Below, one piece after another: positions 38,704 through 47,976 of a stretch of DNA of 64,000 nucleotides. Numbering within the stretch: the first letter of the stretch is position 1; each line of letters opens with the position of its first letter. This DNA comes from Pseudomonas putida (GTDB lineage: Bacteria; Pseudomonadota; Gammaproteobacteria; Pseudomonadales; Pseudomonadaceae): the NCBI RefSeq assembly GCF_001976065.1, contig NZ_MNAH01000003.1, positions 267,131-331,130 of the forward strand, read 5' to 3'. The notes below the pieces were generated by a model. That model made no database searches, had not been told where the DNA came from, and saw nothing but the letters and a program-made list of their open reading frames with translations. The position numbers and the translations under genes were made by a program.

Positions 38704-39159
38704 TTAGCCCTCTTTCGCGGGAGTGGGTGCCGACTGGCCGCTGTCTTTCAGGGCCTTGGTCACTTCCGGCGGCATGTACTTTTCATCGTGCTTGGCCAGC
38801 ACTTCATCGGCCACCACCACGCCATCAGCGTTCAACTTACCGAGGGCGACGATGCCCTGCCCTTCGCGGAACAGGTCGGGGAGGATGCCCCGATAAGCGA
38901 TGGTCACGGATTTGTTGAAGTCGGTGACGACGAACTTCACGTCCAGCGAGTCGCCGGAACGCTGCAGGGAACCGGCCTCGACCATGCCGCCCGCGCGGAT
39001 GCGTGTGTCCTGAGGGGCTTCGCCATTGGCGATCTGGGTCGGCGTGTAAAACAGGTTGATGTTCTGCTGCAGGGCGCTCAGGGCCAGGCCCACGGCGGCG
39101 CCGACCCCGACCAGGATCGCCAGAATGATGATGAGACGCTTTTTACGCAGCGGATTCAC
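38704..39159 (-). CDS. ccmE: Haem chaperone CcmE
   Basis: 151 aa with an N-terminal membrane anchor (about 8-28) and an OB-fold periplasmic domain. The haem-binding segment reads [15 protein letters not shown], where H of the HxxxY motif (here HDEKY) binds haem covalently. It also has the [13 protein letters not shown] region. Overlaps ccmD by 4 nt. Confidence 0.95.
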   Translation of the reverse strand: MNPLRKKRLIIILAILVGVGAAVGLALSALQQNINLFYTPTQIANGEAPQDTRIRAGGMVEAGSLQRSGDSLDVKFVVTDFNKSVTIAYRGILPDLFREGQGIVALGKLNADGVVVADEVLAKHDEKYMPPEVTKALKDSGQSAPTPAKEG

Positions 39160-39332
39160 TTGCCGTTCTCCCGGCGCAAACGACGCGCCTCTTGTTGCAG
39201 ATACCGCTTGCGGGCCAGGATCGGCGCCGCCACGTTGAGGGCCAGCACCGCCAGGCAGATGCCATAGGCCGACCAGACATACAGGCCATGATGGCCCATG
39301 GCGAGGAAATCGCCGAATGAAGCAAAACTCAT
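39156..39332 (-). CDS. ccmD: Haem exporter protein CcmD
   Basis: 58 aa from the ATG at 39332: [20 protein letters not shown], one transmembrane helix, then a basic cytoplasmic tail ([18 protein letters not shown]). It stabilises the CcmABC-CcmE complex for haem transfer. Overlaps both ccmC and ccmE by 4 nt. The open frame continues upstream within ccmC but is not coding there. Confidence 0.92.
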   Translation of the reverse strand: MSFASFGDFLAMGHHGLYVWSAYGICLAVLALNVAAPILARKRYLQQEARRLRRENGK

Positions 39333-40084
39333 CGAGCGACCTCCAGGCTGTGTTCGACTTCGGCCTTGACCCAACTGGCCCGGGCTTCGCGCTTGAGCAC
39401 TTCGAGGCGCATGCGCAGCAACAGCACCGCGCCGAAGAAACAGTAGAAACCCAGCGCCGTCAGCAGCAACGGCAGCCACATCTCGGCGGGCATCGCCGGT
39501 TTTTCCGTGAGCGTGAACGTCGCGCCCTGGTGCAGGGTGTTCCACCACTCCACCGAGTACTTGATGATCGGGATATTGATCACGCCGACAATCGCCAGCA
39601 CCGCACAAGCCTTGGCCGCGCTGTCACGATTGCTGATGGCGTTGCCCAGCGCAATAAGACCGAAGTACAGGAAAAGCAGGATCAGCATGGACGTAAGACG
39701 TGCATCCCAGACCCACCACGAGCCCCAGGTCGGCTTGCCCCAGATCGCCCCGGTGACCAGCGCCACGGCGGTCATCCAGGCACCGATGGGGGCTGCGCAT
39801 TGCAGGGCGACATCGGCCAGTTTCATTTTCCACACCAGCCCGACGATGCCGCACACCGCCAGCATCACGTAGATGGACTGGGCCAGCATGGCAGCCGGAA
39901 CGTGGATGTAGATGATGCGGAAGCTGTTGCCCTGCTGGTAATCCGGTGGTGCAAAGGCCAAGCCCCAGACCACGCCAACGCCGATCAGCAGCAACGCCGC
40001 GACGCTCAGCCATGGCAGCATTCTGCCGCTGATGCCGTAAAACCATTTGGGCGAGCCGAGCTTGTGAAACCACGTCCAGTTCAT
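39329..40084 (-). CDS. ccmC: Haem transporter subunit CcmC
   Basis: 251 aa from the ATG at 40084 ([20 protein letters not shown]), chosen because family members begin here; an in-frame GTG 11 codons upstream is possible. Six transmembrane segments with the WWD motif [18 protein letters not shown] and conserved His ([12 protein letters not shown]). It loads haem on CcmE. Confidence 0.94.
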   Translation of the reverse strand: MNWTWFHKLGSPKWFYGISGRMLPWLSVAALLLIGVGVVWGLAFAPPDYQQGNSFRIIYIHVPAAMLAQSIYVMLAVCGIVGLVWKMKLADVALQCAAPIGAWMTAVALVTGAIWGKPTWGSWWVWDARLTSMLILLFLYFGLIALGNAISNRDSAAKACAVLAIVGVINIPIIKYSVEWWNTLHQGATFTLTEKPAMPAEMWLPLLLTALGFYCFFGAVLLLRMRLEVLKREARASWVKAEVEHSLEVAR

Positions 40085-40163
40085 ACTGTTTCCATCACGG
40101 TTGCTGTTCGTTTTCACGACGCAGCCAAAGGGTCTTTACTGGTTATTTTTTAACCAGACCTCA

Positions 40164-40832
40164 TTATTCGCCGACGCTGATCTTCAGGCCAGCAGCTATT
40201 GCAAAAGGTGTCAGGGTTATCGCCAGGGCGGTCAGGCTCCCAAGCCACAGCAGATAACCGGTCGCCGGCATGCCTTGCAAAGCGGCCTGCAAGGCACCAC
40301 TGCCAAGGATCAACACCGGGATGTACAACGGCAGGATCAGCAATGCCAGCAACAGGCCACCGCGCTTCAAGCCGACCGTCAAGGCCGCGCCCACCGCACC
40401 GAGCAGGCTCAGCACCGGTGTACCCAGCAATAGAGAAAGCAGCAACACCGGCAGACAGGCGGCAGGCAAACCGAGCATCAACGCCAGCAAAGGCGCGAGC
40501 AAAACCAATGCCAGGCCGGAAAACGCCCAGTGTGCCAGCACCTTGGCCAATACCAGAAGAGCCAGGGGGTGCGGCGAAAGGACCCACTGTTCCAGCGATC
40601 CATCCTCGAAATCACTGCGAAAGAGCCCGTCCAGCGAGAGCAGGACCGATAAAAGGGCCGCCACCCAGACCAGTCCCGGCGACAAGGTTTGCAACAATTG
40701 AGACTCGGGACCGACCGCCAGCGGGAACAGCGAAACGACGATGGCAAAGAACACCAACGGATTGGCCAGTTCGGCCGGACGGCGGAACAGCAGACGAGCC
40801 TCGCGGGCGACCAACAGGCCGAAAACACTCAT
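40164..40832 (-). CDS. ccmB: Haem exporter permease CcmB
   Basis: 222 aa with six transmembrane segments; family features [23 protein letters not shown] and [21 protein letters not shown]. It forms the ABC complex with CcmA. It overlaps ccmA by 4 nt and is separated from ccmC by 79 bp, the only real gap in the operon. Confidence 0.95.
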   Translation of the reverse strand: MSVFGLLVAREARLLFRRPAELANPLVFFAIVVSLFPLAVGPESQLLQTLSPGLVWVAALLSVLLSLDGLFRSDFEDGSLEQWVLSPHPLALLVLAKVLAHWAFSGLALVLLAPLLALMLGLPAACLPVLLLSLLLGTPVLSLLGAVGAALTVGLKRGGLLLALLILPLYIPVLILGSGALQAALQGMPATGYLLWLGSLTALAITLTPFAIAAGLKISVGE

Positions 40833-41464
40833 ACGGCCCAGTTCCCCAGATCAATGTCGCGATAGCTCGCCGGCATGCGGCTCAGCGTGTGGTGGGTGGT
40901 CAAGACCACCATGCCGCCACGTTCGCAGTGGCCGGCCAGGTGTTCTTCAAGTTGCGCCACGCCTTGCTTGTCGAGGGCGGTGAACGGCTCATCGAGGATC
41001 CACAGCGGCGGGCTGTCCAGATAAAGCCGTGCCAGTGCCACGCGGCGCTGTTGACCGGCGGACAGCGTATGACAAGGGACATCCTCGAAACCGCGCAATC
41101 CGACAGCCGCCAGGGCCTGCCAGATCGCCTCATGGGAAGCCGGTTGATGCAGGGCGCACAGCCAGCTCAGGTTCTCTTGCGGGGTGAGCAAATCCTTGAT
41201 GCCGGCGGCATGGCCGATCCACAGCAAGTTGCGAGCAAGCTCCGTGCGTTGCTCGCTCAGCGGTTGACCGTTGAGCAGCACTTGACCGGCGGTTGGGTGC
41301 ATCAGGCCGGATAACAGGCGCAATAGACTGGTCTTGCCACTGCCATTGGGGCCACTGATCTGTACCATTTCGCCACTGGCCATTCTCAGATCGAGATTTT
41401 CGAAAAGCAGCCGAAGGTCTCGCTCGCAGGCAAGGGCAACGGTTTGCAGGACTGGACTGGTCAA
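40829..41464 (-). CDS. ccmA: Haem exporter ATP-binding protein CcmA
   Basis: 211-aa ABC ATPase: Walker [17 protein letters not shown] (about 39-54), Q-loop region [13 protein letters not shown], signature [14 protein letters not shown], Walker [14 protein letters not shown] and the H-loop LTTHHTL. ATP hydrolysis releases haem-loaded CcmE from CcmC. First gene of ccmABCDEFGHI; the 198-bp gap to fliK must contain the divergent promoters. Confidence 0.96.
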   Translation of the reverse strand: MTSPVLQTVALACERDLRLLFENLDLRMASGEMVQISGPNGSGKTSLLRLLSGLMHPTAGQVLLNGQPLSEQRTELARNLLWIGHAAGIKDLLTPQENLSWLCALHQPASHEAIWQALAAVGLRGFEDVPCHTLSAGQQRRVALARLYLDSPPLWILDEPFTALDKQGVAQLEEHLAGHCERGGMVVLTTHHTLSRMPASYRDIDLGNWAV

Positions 41465-41662
41465 GGGTTCACGGGCCTTATACGGTTCAAGTCGGCGCTG
41501 GTGCGGCCGTTAAAGAGATGCAGAATAAATGTATTGGCGGCCCGAACGAGAGAGCTACGTCAAATAACTGCGAAATTTACCGCACTCTGTATACAACGGG
41601 GCGGCATTATACATGCCATTTCCTACTCTCAAGCGTGCAATTTCCCAAGGTTGTGACCGCGT

Positions 41663-43231
41663 ATGACAGGCGAAATGAACATCCTCCCGCTACCGCAAGC
41701 CACCCCGGCGACCACGCGCCCGCAGGCGGTGAACGGCGAGTTGCTCAAGCTGCTGACGCCGATGGAGGGCCTGATCAGCGCCGGCCAGACCGCCAAGGCT
41801 GAAGTGCTGTCGCTCAAGCAGGCGGATCAGGCATTTCAATTGCTGCTCAAGCTCACCCTCGAAAGTGGCCGGCAGACCACGCTCCAGGCCCTGAGCAACC
41901 AACCCCTGTCCCAGGGCACCAGCATCGCGGTCACCCAGCCCTCGGCGGGCAACCTGGCGGTCACCGTGCAGCAAGCCATCGCCGCCAGCGTCGCCACCCT
42001 CACCCGCATCGACACTGCACAGATGCCGGTCGGCACCCTGCTGCAGGGTAAAGTGCTGACCTCGCAAATGTTGCCGACCGTGCCGGGGCAACCCACGGTG
42101 TTTCGCTCGATGGTCAGCTTGCTCAACACCGCGCTGAGCGGCAGCACGCTGAGCATCGACAGCTCGCAGCCGCTGCGCATCGGCACCTTGCTCAGCGCCC
42201 AGGTGCAGGACGCTCACACTCTGAAGTTCGTACCCTTGAGCAGCCGTCAGGAACAATTGGCCGTGACCCAGCAACTGCTCAGCCAGCAAAGTCGCCAGGG
42301 TTCGTTGGACGGGTTGCTCAAAGTGCTGCAGAACCTGCCGGCCTCGAACCAGACCTCCAGCGACCTGCGCGCGGCCGTGGACCGATTGCTTGCAGGCCTG
42401 CCGGACCTCCAGCAATTGAGCAGCACCAAAGGCCTGGCCCAGGCACTGGCCAATAGCGGCGCATTCCTCGAGTCGAAACTGTTGGGCGGTCAGAACCTGG
42501 CGTCCGACATGAAGGCCGACCTGCTCAAACTGATCGGGCAGTTGTCCTCCGGGCTGCCGGCCAGCACCCATCTCGGCGCGATCATCGCCGGAAACACCCT
42601 GGCCCAGGCCATGCCGAGTTTCGTGCGCAATGCCCTGGGCATGCTCGGCCAGGTCAGCGCCAAGCCATCGCCCACCGGGTTTCCGCTGCCTGAGCGTTTG
42701 TTGCAAAGCGCCGACGGCGAAGACGATCTGGAACATCTGCTGCGCCTGGCCGCCGCGGCGGTTTCCCGCCTGCAAAGTCACCAGCTGTCCAGCCTGGAGC
42801 AAACCGGCGTCACCGCGGACGGACGGCTGATGAGTACCTGGCAACTGGAGATCCCGATGCGCAACCTGCAGGACATCGTGCCGCTGCAGATCAAGTTCCA
42901 GCGCGAGGACGCCCCCGAACGAGAACAACCCAAGGAACGCCCGGAAGAACGCGCACCCAAGCAACAACTCTGGCGCATCGAACTGGCGTTCGACATGGAA
43001 CCGCTAGGCCCGCTGCAGGTTCAGGCACAGTTGATCCAGGGCAGCCTCAGCAGCCAGCTGTGGGCCGAACGCGCCTACACCGCCAGCCTGATCGAAAGCA
43101 ACCTGGCGGCATTGCGCCAAAGAATGCTGGCCGCCGGGCTGAACGTCGGCGACCTCGACTGCCACCTCGGCAAACCGCCCCAAGGTCCACAAACCCGCCT
43201 CGAACAACGCTGGGTCGACGAAAACGCATGA
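41663..43231 (+). CDS. fliK: FliK-family flagellar hook-length control protein
   Basis: 522 aa. The N-terminal two thirds are Gln/Leu/Ser-rich and low in aromatic residues, as in ruler proteins. The C-terminal domain (about 390-505) matches the Flg_hook fold: LWRIELAFDMEPLGPLQVQA, AERAYTASLIESNLAALRQRMLAAGLNV. It controls substrate switching of the flagellar export apparatus through FlhB. Its 3' end overlaps the next gene, an FlhB C-terminal-domain homologue, by 4 nt, which supports the call. The N-terminus is poorly conserved, so the start is less sure. A second fliK may lie elsewhere in the genome. Confidence 0.82.
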   Translation: MTGEMNILPLPQATPATTRPQAVNGELLKLLTPMEGLISAGQTAKAEVLSLKQADQAFQLLLKLTLESGRQTTLQALSNQPLSQGTSIAVTQPSAGNLAVTVQQAIAASVATLTRIDTAQMPVGTLLQGKVLTSQMLPTVPGQPTVFRSMVSLLNTALSGSTLSIDSSQPLRIGTLLSAQVQDAHTLKFVPLSSRQEQLAVTQQLLSQQSRQGSLDGLLKVLQNLPASNQTSSDLRAAVDRLLAGLPDLQQLSSTKGLAQALANSGAFLESKLLGGQNLASDMKADLLKLIGQLSSGLPASTHLGAIIAGNTLAQAMPSFVRNALGMLGQVSAKPSPTGFPLPERLLQSADGEDDLEHLLRLAAAAVSRLQSHQLSSLEQTGVTADGRLMSTWQLEIPMRNLQDIVPLQIKFQREDAPEREQPKERPEERAPKQQLWRIELAFDMEPLGPLQVQAQLIQGSLSSQLWAERAYTASLIESNLAALRQRMLAAGLNVGDLDCHLGKPPQGPQTRLEQRWVDENA

Positions 43232-43557
43232 AAAACCCCAACGCCCCACGCCAGGCCATCGCCCTCAAATACGGCGGCACCCACGCCCCGACCCTCACCG
43301 CCAAGGGCGACGAAGAACTGGCCGAAGAAATCCTGCGCATCGCTCGCGACTGCGAAGTGCCGATCTACGAAAACGCCGAACTGGTAAGCCTGTTGGCGCG
43401 GATGGAGTTGGGAGAGAGTATTCCGCAAGAGCTTTATTTGACGATTGCCGAGATCATTGCGTTTGCGTGGAATTTGAAGGGGAAGTTTCCGGTGGGGCAG
43501 AATCCGGATGCGGTGATAGTGGAACGCGATATCACCGACCAGGGCGACAATTATTGA
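43228..43557 (+). CDS. FlhB C-terminal-domain protein
   Basis: 109 aa without transmembrane segments, matching the cytoplasmic switch domain of FlhB/YscU: AIALKYGGTHAPTLTAKGDEELAEEILRIA, VPIYENAELVSLLARMELGESIPQELYLTIAEIIAF. The autocleavage NPTH of FlhB is absent and reads GGTHAP at that region, so it is not self-cleaving. It is made by translational coupling with FliK (ATGA overlap), its likely partner. Full-length FlhB is not in the window. Confidence 0.87.
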   Translation: MKNPNAPRQAIALKYGGTHAPTLTAKGDEELAEEILRIARDCEVPIYENAELVSLLARMELGESIPQELYLTIAEIIAFAWNLKGKFPVGQNPDAVIVERDITDQGDNY

Positions 43558-43638
43558 AATGACAACGTGCTGACTGCCCTCATTGAGAGAGGCAGCCAAC
43601 ACATAACTGATAGCGATACCTTAATCAGGCATCGCGAT

Positions 43639-43893
43639 CTATGCTTCCAGTCGAATATCACCCGCGGTCACTTTACCGTCGTTCCACCGGACAAGCACAA
43701 AAGAAATACGCACGCCTACAAGGGGCAACAGACGCTCCATGCCCATGAAGTCACGCCCACGAAGATCGTATAGATTATTATCAAGTGTGGATCGAACTGT
43801 TCCTTTTGCCGCTGGTGTTATGACTGGCCAACCTGGATATTCCAATTGAAAAGACGCAATGATTCCGGTATGACGATTTCGCTGCTGTTCCAT
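43639..43893 (-). CDS. Small protein, cold-shock-like pattern, unknown
   Basis: 84 aa from the ATG at 43893, with a near-perfect AAGGAG 8 nt upstream. This supports a real gene although it is short and less GC-rich than its neighbours. The spacing of GIIASFQL...WPVITPAAKGTV...LLPLVGVRISFVLV...DGKVTAGDIRLE recalls cold-shock/OB-fold proteins (G.I..F....G.I.P......L..G.R..F.L.....G..A.DI), but the aromatic RNA-binding motifs are missing. No firm family. It stands alone, convergent with the FlhB-like gene. Confidence 0.6.
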   Translation of the reverse strand: MEQQRNRHTGIIASFQLEYPGWPVITPAAKGTVRSTLDNNLYDLRGRDFMGMERLLPLVGVRISFVLVRWNDGKVTAGDIRLEA

Positions 43894-44110
43894 GCAAATC
43901 ACTCCTTGAAGTTTGAACTTCACACATTAGTGTGTCGAGCCTGCAAAGCAGGTTCGAATTCAAACTAAGGCTTTCGCCAAAACGACTCAACTATCCAAAG
44001 TAACAGGGCTCATACAACTGAAGTCGAAATGCACGAATTGAGATCGCTATTGAAGTGCGAAAAATTCGCCCTTCAAACAAAACTATAAATGGCGGTGATC
44101 TTTCGATTGT

Positions 44111-44137
44111 CTTCGCTGGCAAGCCAGCTCCTACAGA
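44111..44137. repeat. Single REP, type B
   Basis: CTTCGCTGGCAAGCCAGCTC followed by CTACAGA, the unit seen as pairs at 24301 and 25341, here unpaired. Confidence 0.75.
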
Positions 44138-44165
44138 GGAACGGGTACCACCTAACAACGAGGTT

Positions 44166-44278
44166 GATCGTTCCCACGCTCTGCGTGGGAATGCAGCCCG
44201 TGACGCTCCGCGTCACCTCCCGGAAGCGGAACGCGGAGCGTCCCTAGAAGCATTCCCACGCAGAGCATGGGAACGATC
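44166..44278. repeat. Type C palindromic repeat element
   Basis: Bounded by GATCGTTCCCACGCTCTGCG and the inverted end GCAGAGCATGGGAACGATC; inner part GACGCTCCGCGTCA / ACGCGGAGCGTCC. Homologous to the element at 28175-28281. Confidence 0.85.
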
Positions 44279-44288
44279 CGAGCGATGT

Positions 44289-44681
44289 TTAGTTCTTGTG
44301 CAACTTGCTCATCAACTCCGCCTCAGCCTGAGTCAGGCCGCAGGACTGGGTCAGTTCGTCGACGCTGGCGCCCATCCCGACCAGTTTCGCCGCCTGTTCA
44401 AACGACAGGCTCGCGGGGTCGCGCTGTTCGATGCGGGCCAGTCTGTCCGGCAAGGGCTCGACGATCGTCCGCAGTTCATGCAGGTCTTCACCCATGCGCA
44501 CATTGCCGTTCTGGTAATTGTCGACGCGCCGGCTCAGGTCCTTGATGCGTTGGTCACGCTGCGCATCGCCCTGGGCCTGTTGCGCAGCGATCAGCTTTTG
44601 ACCGCGCACGTAAGACAGAAACATTGCCAGCGTGCCTGCCCACAACAGGAACAGGACAATGACCGCTACCTCAAGGATCAA
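44289..44681 (-). CDS. DUF2802 protein at end of chemotaxis operon
   Basis: 130 aa: an N-terminal transmembrane helix (about 3-25), a Gln/Arg-rich coiled-coil-like stretch (about 30-65), then a C-terminal helical part (SLSFEQAAKLVGMGASVDELTQSCGLTQAEAELMSKLH). A TTG start directly after the cheW stop is used, with GGAG 9 nt upstream. The family is conserved at the end of the Pseudomonas che-mot cluster; function unknown. Confidence 0.8.
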   Translation of the reverse strand: MILEVAVIVLFLLWAGTLAMFLSYVRGQKLIAAQQAQGDAQRDQRIKDLSRRVDNYQNGNVRMGEDLHELRTIVEPLPDRLARIEQRDPASLSFEQAAKLVGMGASVDELTQSCGLTQAEAELMSKLHKN

Positions 44682-45167
44682 TCAGATACTCTCCAGTTCC
44701 GACCATTCTTCTTCGCTCATCATCTTGTCCAGTTCGACCAGGATCAGCAGTTCGTTGTTCTTGTTGCACACGCCTTGGATGAACTTGGCGGATTCTTCGT
44801 TACCGACGTTCGGCGCCGTCTCGATTTCCGACTGACGCAGGTAAACCACTTCGGCCACGCTGTCGACCATGATCCCGACCACCTGCTTGTCGGCTTCGAT
44901 GATGACGATACGGGTGTTGTCGCTGATTTCGGCATTCATCAGGCCGAAGCGCTGGCGGGTGTCGATCACGGTGACCACGTTGCCGCGCAGGTTAATGATG
45001 CCCAGCACGTAGCTCGGTGCACCCGGTACCGGGGCGATTTCGGTGTAGCGCAGGACTTCCTGGACGCGCATCACGTTGATGCCATAGGTCTCGTTGTCCA
45101 GCTTGAAGGTGACCCATTGCAGGATCGGATCTTCGGAACCCTTTGCCGCCGTTGCCTTGTCATTCAT
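44682..45167 (-). CDS. cheW: Chemotaxis coupling protein CheW
   Basis: 161 aa, single CheW domain (about 12-150): WVTFKLDNETYGINVMRVQEVLRY, PSYVLGIINLRGNVVTVIDTRQRFG. It links methyl-accepting receptors to CheA. Separated from the upstream ParP gene by 42 bp. The last 15 residues are acidic. Confidence 0.95.
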   Translation of the reverse strand: MNDKATAAKGSEDPILQWVTFKLDNETYGINVMRVQEVLRYTEIAPVPGAPSYVLGIINLRGNVVTVIDTRQRFGLMNAEISDNTRIVIIEADKQVVGIMVDSVAEVVYLRQSEIETAPNVGNEESAKFIQGVCNKNNELLILVELDKMMSEEEWSELESI

Positions 45168-45209
45168 ACCCTGATCCCCTCAAGAAACCGCCCTGGCGGT
45201 GTTGTTCTG

Positions 45210-46109
45210 TTATGTAGTTGTGTGGGTCGGCTTGTTGCCGCCCATGTGCCTGGCCCCACCGCTGGCGATCAATTCGGCCAGTTCGGATACATCGAGCAAG
45301 GCACACATGTGTTCTATCACCGTGCCCGCCAGCCATGGCCGTTGGCCGCGGTGGCTGCGCCATTTGATTTCGTTCGGGTCCAGGCGCAACGAGCGGCTGA
45401 CCTGATGCACCGCCAGCCCCCATTCGTAACCCTGGACGGAAATCACGTACTGCAAGCCCTGCTTGAAGTCCTCGCGGTAGCGATCGGGCATGACCCAACG
45501 GGCCGTGTCCAGAACCTTGAGGTTGCCAGCCTGGCTCGGCAGGATGCCCAGGAACCAGTCCGGCTGGCCGAACAGCGAGGTCAGCTCATGACCGGCCAGT
45601 GGATAAATCGAACCCAGGCACACCAGCGGCACCGCCAGGGTCAGGCCGGCGACATCGAACAACAGGCATTCGAAGGGTTCGGCCGCCCAGGCCGGACGAT
45701 CGTCGGTTTCCACCGGTGGCGGCGTGTTGGCAGGTGGCAAATGCACTTCGACGACCGGAGGCACCAAGGCTTGATGCACTTCGACCGGCGGCGGTACCAG
45801 GGCGTGCAGCAATGGCGCGATGGTTGATACCGGCGTCAGCACGGGGGCCGGCGCTTCGATCACGGCCACCTTGAGCTTCGCCACAGGTACCACAGGCGCA
45901 ACATCCGGGACGACGCCCTTCTGTGCATCCCGAGCCTGCTCCTCGAGCACCGCGGCCTGGAACTCGTCCAGCGCAGACTCGGCCTCGACGACTTCCAACG
46001 GTGCTTCGATGTCCGCCGAGAGTTCCTCGGTGATGTCTTGCAGCAAGCTGTCCAGATACGACTGCAGTGCCAATTGCGGGCGCGAGGTGATCTTGACCGG
46101 ACGATTCAC
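45210..46109 (-). CDS. parP: ParP-like CheW-domain protein
   Basis: 299 aa: a short N-terminal segment (QLALQSYLDSLLQDI), a long Pro/Val-rich linker (about 70-145, repeats of PPPVEVHQALVPP), and a C-terminal CheW-like/AIF domain (about 150-290, FECLLFDVAGLTLAVPLVCLGSIYPL ... WLAGTVIEHMCALLDVSELAELI). In Vibrio and Pseudomonas, ParP tethers chemotaxis arrays at the pole by binding ParC and CheA. A GTG start is used. The order parC-parP-cheW agrees with this role. Confidence 0.86.
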   Translation of the reverse strand: MNRPVKITSRPQLALQSYLDSLLQDITEELSADIEAPLEVVEAESALDEFQAAVLEEQARDAQKGVVPDVAPVVPVAKLKVAVIEAPAPVLTPVSTIAPLLHALVPPPVEVHQALVPPVVEVHLPPANTPPPVETDDRPAWAAEPFECLLFDVAGLTLAVPLVCLGSIYPLAGHELTSLFGQPDWFLGILPSQAGNLKVLDTARWVMPDRYREDFKQGLQYVISVQGYEWGLAVHQVSRSLRLDPNEIKWRSHRGQRPWLAGTVIEHMCALLDVSELAELIASGGARHMGGNKPTHTTT

Positions 46110-46125
46110 TGACTCACCCCAACGG

Positions 46126-46223
46126 CAGGAGCGAGCTTGCTCGCGAAGAAGCTGAGAGCGCCGCGGGCTGCCAGGTTTCCAGCGTTATCGTTGACGACCA
46201 TCGCGAGCAAGCTTGCTCCTACA
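46126..46223. repeat. REPIN, variant
   Basis: Inverted pair CAGGAGCGAGCTTGCTCGCG ... CGCGAGCAAGCTTGCTCCTA in the parC-parP gap. The unit resembles type A with an AGCTTGCT centre. Confidence 0.85.
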
Positions 46224-46239
46224 GGGATCGCGCTCATTC

Positions 46240-47028
46240 TCAAGCCACCTGCGCAACAAGTTGCGCCGCCAGCAGATGCTTGAGCAACGCGCGGTAGGCG
46301 ACGACGCCACGGCTCTTGCCGTCGAATTGCGAAGGCGTCAGCCCCGCCCGGCTGGCATCGCGCAAGCGCGTGTCGACCGGGATGTAGCCCTGCCAGATCT
46401 CTTCCGGAAACTTGTCGCGCAGCACTCGCAGCGTACCGAGGGAGGCTTGCGTGCGGCGGTCGAACAGCGTCGGCACGATGGTGAACGGCAAGGCCTGCTT
46501 GCGCGAACGATTGATCATCGCCAGGGTGTTGACCATACGCTCCAGGCCTTTGACCGCCAGGTGCTCGGTCTGCACCGGGATCACCAGTTGCTGGCTCGCC
46601 GCCAAGGCATTGACCATCAGCACCCCGAGCAACGGCGGGCTGTCGATCACCGCGTAATCGAAGTCCTGCCACAATTGCGCCAAGCTCTTGGCAATCACCA
46701 GGCCCAGGCCACTCTGGCCCGGCGACTGACGCTCAAGGGTGGCCAGCGCAGTGCTCGATGGCAACAGCGAAATGCTTTCGTGGCTGGTAGGCAGCAACAA
46801 CTGCCCGGGCAAGCCCTGGGGCACGCTGCCTTTATGCAGGAACAGGTCGTAGTTGCTGTGCTCAAGGCTGTCGGGGTCGTAACCGAAATAGCTGGTCATG
46901 GAGCCGTGGGGGTCCAGATCGACCACGACCACGCGCTTGCCTGCCTCGGCCAGCAACCCGGCTAAAGCGATGGAGGAAGTGGTTTTACCAACACCACCCT
47001 TTTGATTGGCGACTGCCCAGACTCTCAT
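46240..47028 (-). CDS. parC: ParA-family ATPase ParC, polar chemotaxis positioning
   Basis: 262 aa ParA/MinD-type ATPase: deviant Walker A ANQKGGVGKTTSSIAL (about 8-23), VVVDLDPHGSMTSYFGY, and Walker B DYAVIDSPPLLGVLMVNAL. GGAGG lies upstream of the ATG. Located between motD and parP, as in other polar flagellates where ParC places chemotaxis arrays at the old pole. No parB or parS is adjacent, in line with this role and against chromosome segregation. Confidence 0.88.
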   Translation of the reverse strand: MRVWAVANQKGGVGKTTSSIALAGLLAEAGKRVVVVDLDPHGSMTSYFGYDPDSLEHSNYDLFLHKGSVPQGLPGQLLLPTSHESISLLPSSTALATLERQSPGQSGLGLVIAKSLAQLWQDFDYAVIDSPPLLGVLMVNALAASQQLVIPVQTEHLAVKGLERMVNTLAMINRSRKQALPFTIVPTLFDRRTQASLGTLRVLRDKFPEEIWQGYIPVDTRLRDASRAGLTPSQFDGKSRGVVAYRALLKHLLAAQLVAQVA

Positions 47029-47070
47029 TCGATTGTTCCTCCCGGCCGAACGGGTCGGCCGAGAATTAGC

Positions 47071-47961
47071 TCAGCGTGTTAATGCGGGTGACGGAGAATT
47101 GACGGCGTTCTCCCCTACCGGCGACTTGACCTTGGTCGGTGCAGTTTGTGTGCCAGCACGCTTCAATGCGGCATCCGGTTGCGCATTGGCCGCACCGGTG
47201 GCAGTGAGGCTGCGACGCACATCCAGGTTGCGCGAGACCACCAGCACCACCCGACGGTTGCGTGCCCGGCCCTCGGCCGTGGCGTTATTGGCCACCGGCT
47301 GGAATTCGCCATACCCCACCGACGCCAGGCGACCGGGGTTGACCCCCTGCATCGCCAGCATGCGCACGATGCTGGCCGAGCGCGCCGAAGACAGCTCCCA
47401 ATTGGTGGGGTACTGCGAGGTGCGGATCGGTTGATCGTCAGTGAAACCCTCGACGTGGATCGGGTTGTCGAACGGTTTCAGGATCTTCGCGACCTTGTCG
47501 ATGATGTTGAAGGCGATGTCGCTGGGCATGGCATCGCCGCTGCCGAACAGCAAGCTGGAATTGAGTTCGATCTCGACCCACAACTCGTTGCCGCGCACCG
47601 TCATCTGGTTGGAACTAATGAGGTCGCCAAACGCCGCGCTGATGTCATCGGCGATGCTTTTGAGCGGATCGCTGGCACCCGAGACACCGGCATCGACCTG
47701 GTCACTGTCCTTGACCAGCGGCTTGGCCGGGGTCACGGTCTTCGGCCGCTCGTCACCGATGGGGATCGGCTTGAGCGCGCGATCGGTATCGTTAAAGACC
47801 CCGACCAACGCCTCGGAAATGACCTTGTACTTGCCTTCGTTGATCGAGGAGATCGAGTACATCACCACGAAGAAGGCGAACAGCAAGGTGATGAAGTCGG
47901 CGTAGGACACCAGCCAGCGTTCGTGATTGACGTGTTCTTCAGGCTGGCGACGACGTGCCAT
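47071..47961 (-). CDS. motD: Flagellar motor stator protein MotD
   Basis: 296 aa MotB-type: one transmembrane helix (about 20-40, SYADFITLLFAFFVVMYSIS, with the essential proton-binding Asp, D22) and a C-terminal OmpA-like peptidoglycan-binding domain (about 125-250, HVEGFTDDQPI, NWELSSARSASIVRML, GYGEFQPVANN, RARNRRVVLVV). Pairs with MotC, 15 bp upstream. It ends in a Pro/Ala-rich tail. Confidence 0.94.
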   Translation of the reverse strand: MARRRQPEEHVNHERWLVSYADFITLLFAFFVVMYSISSINEGKYKVISEALVGVFNDTDRALKPIPIGDERPKTVTPAKPLVKDSDQVDAGVSGASDPLKSIADDISAAFGDLISSNQMTVRGNELWVEIELNSSLLFGSGDAMPSDIAFNIIDKVAKILKPFDNPIHVEGFTDDQPIRTSQYPTNWELSSARSASIVRMLAMQGVNPGRLASVGYGEFQPVANNATAEGRARNRRVVLVVSRNLDVRRSLTATGAANAQPDAALKRAGTQTAPTKVKSPVGENAVNSPSPALTR

Positions 47962-47976
47962 GATCCATGTCCCCCA

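Larger units (their letters stand above)
43894..44288. other. Intergenic region with repeats
   Basis: 395 bp without a supported gene. It contains the 5' region of the 84-aa gene (about 43894-44060, AT-rich), a single type B REP (44111-44137) and a full type C element (44166-44278), next to the stop of the DUF2802 gene. Confidence 0.7.

Noticed and set aside
41587..41596. CTGTATACAA in front of fliK as a third GntR-type operator
   Set aside because: Only nine of ten positions match and no link to glyoxylate genes; probably chance.
10440..46223. CRISPR array from the many short repeats
   Set aside because: The repeats are scattered palindromic REP units in inverted pairs, not direct repeats with regular spacers, and no cas genes are present.
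46240..47028. Plasmid or chromosome partition locus from the ParA-like gene
   Set aside because: No parB or parS; position within motCD-parP-cheW indicates the chemotaxis-positioning ParC.
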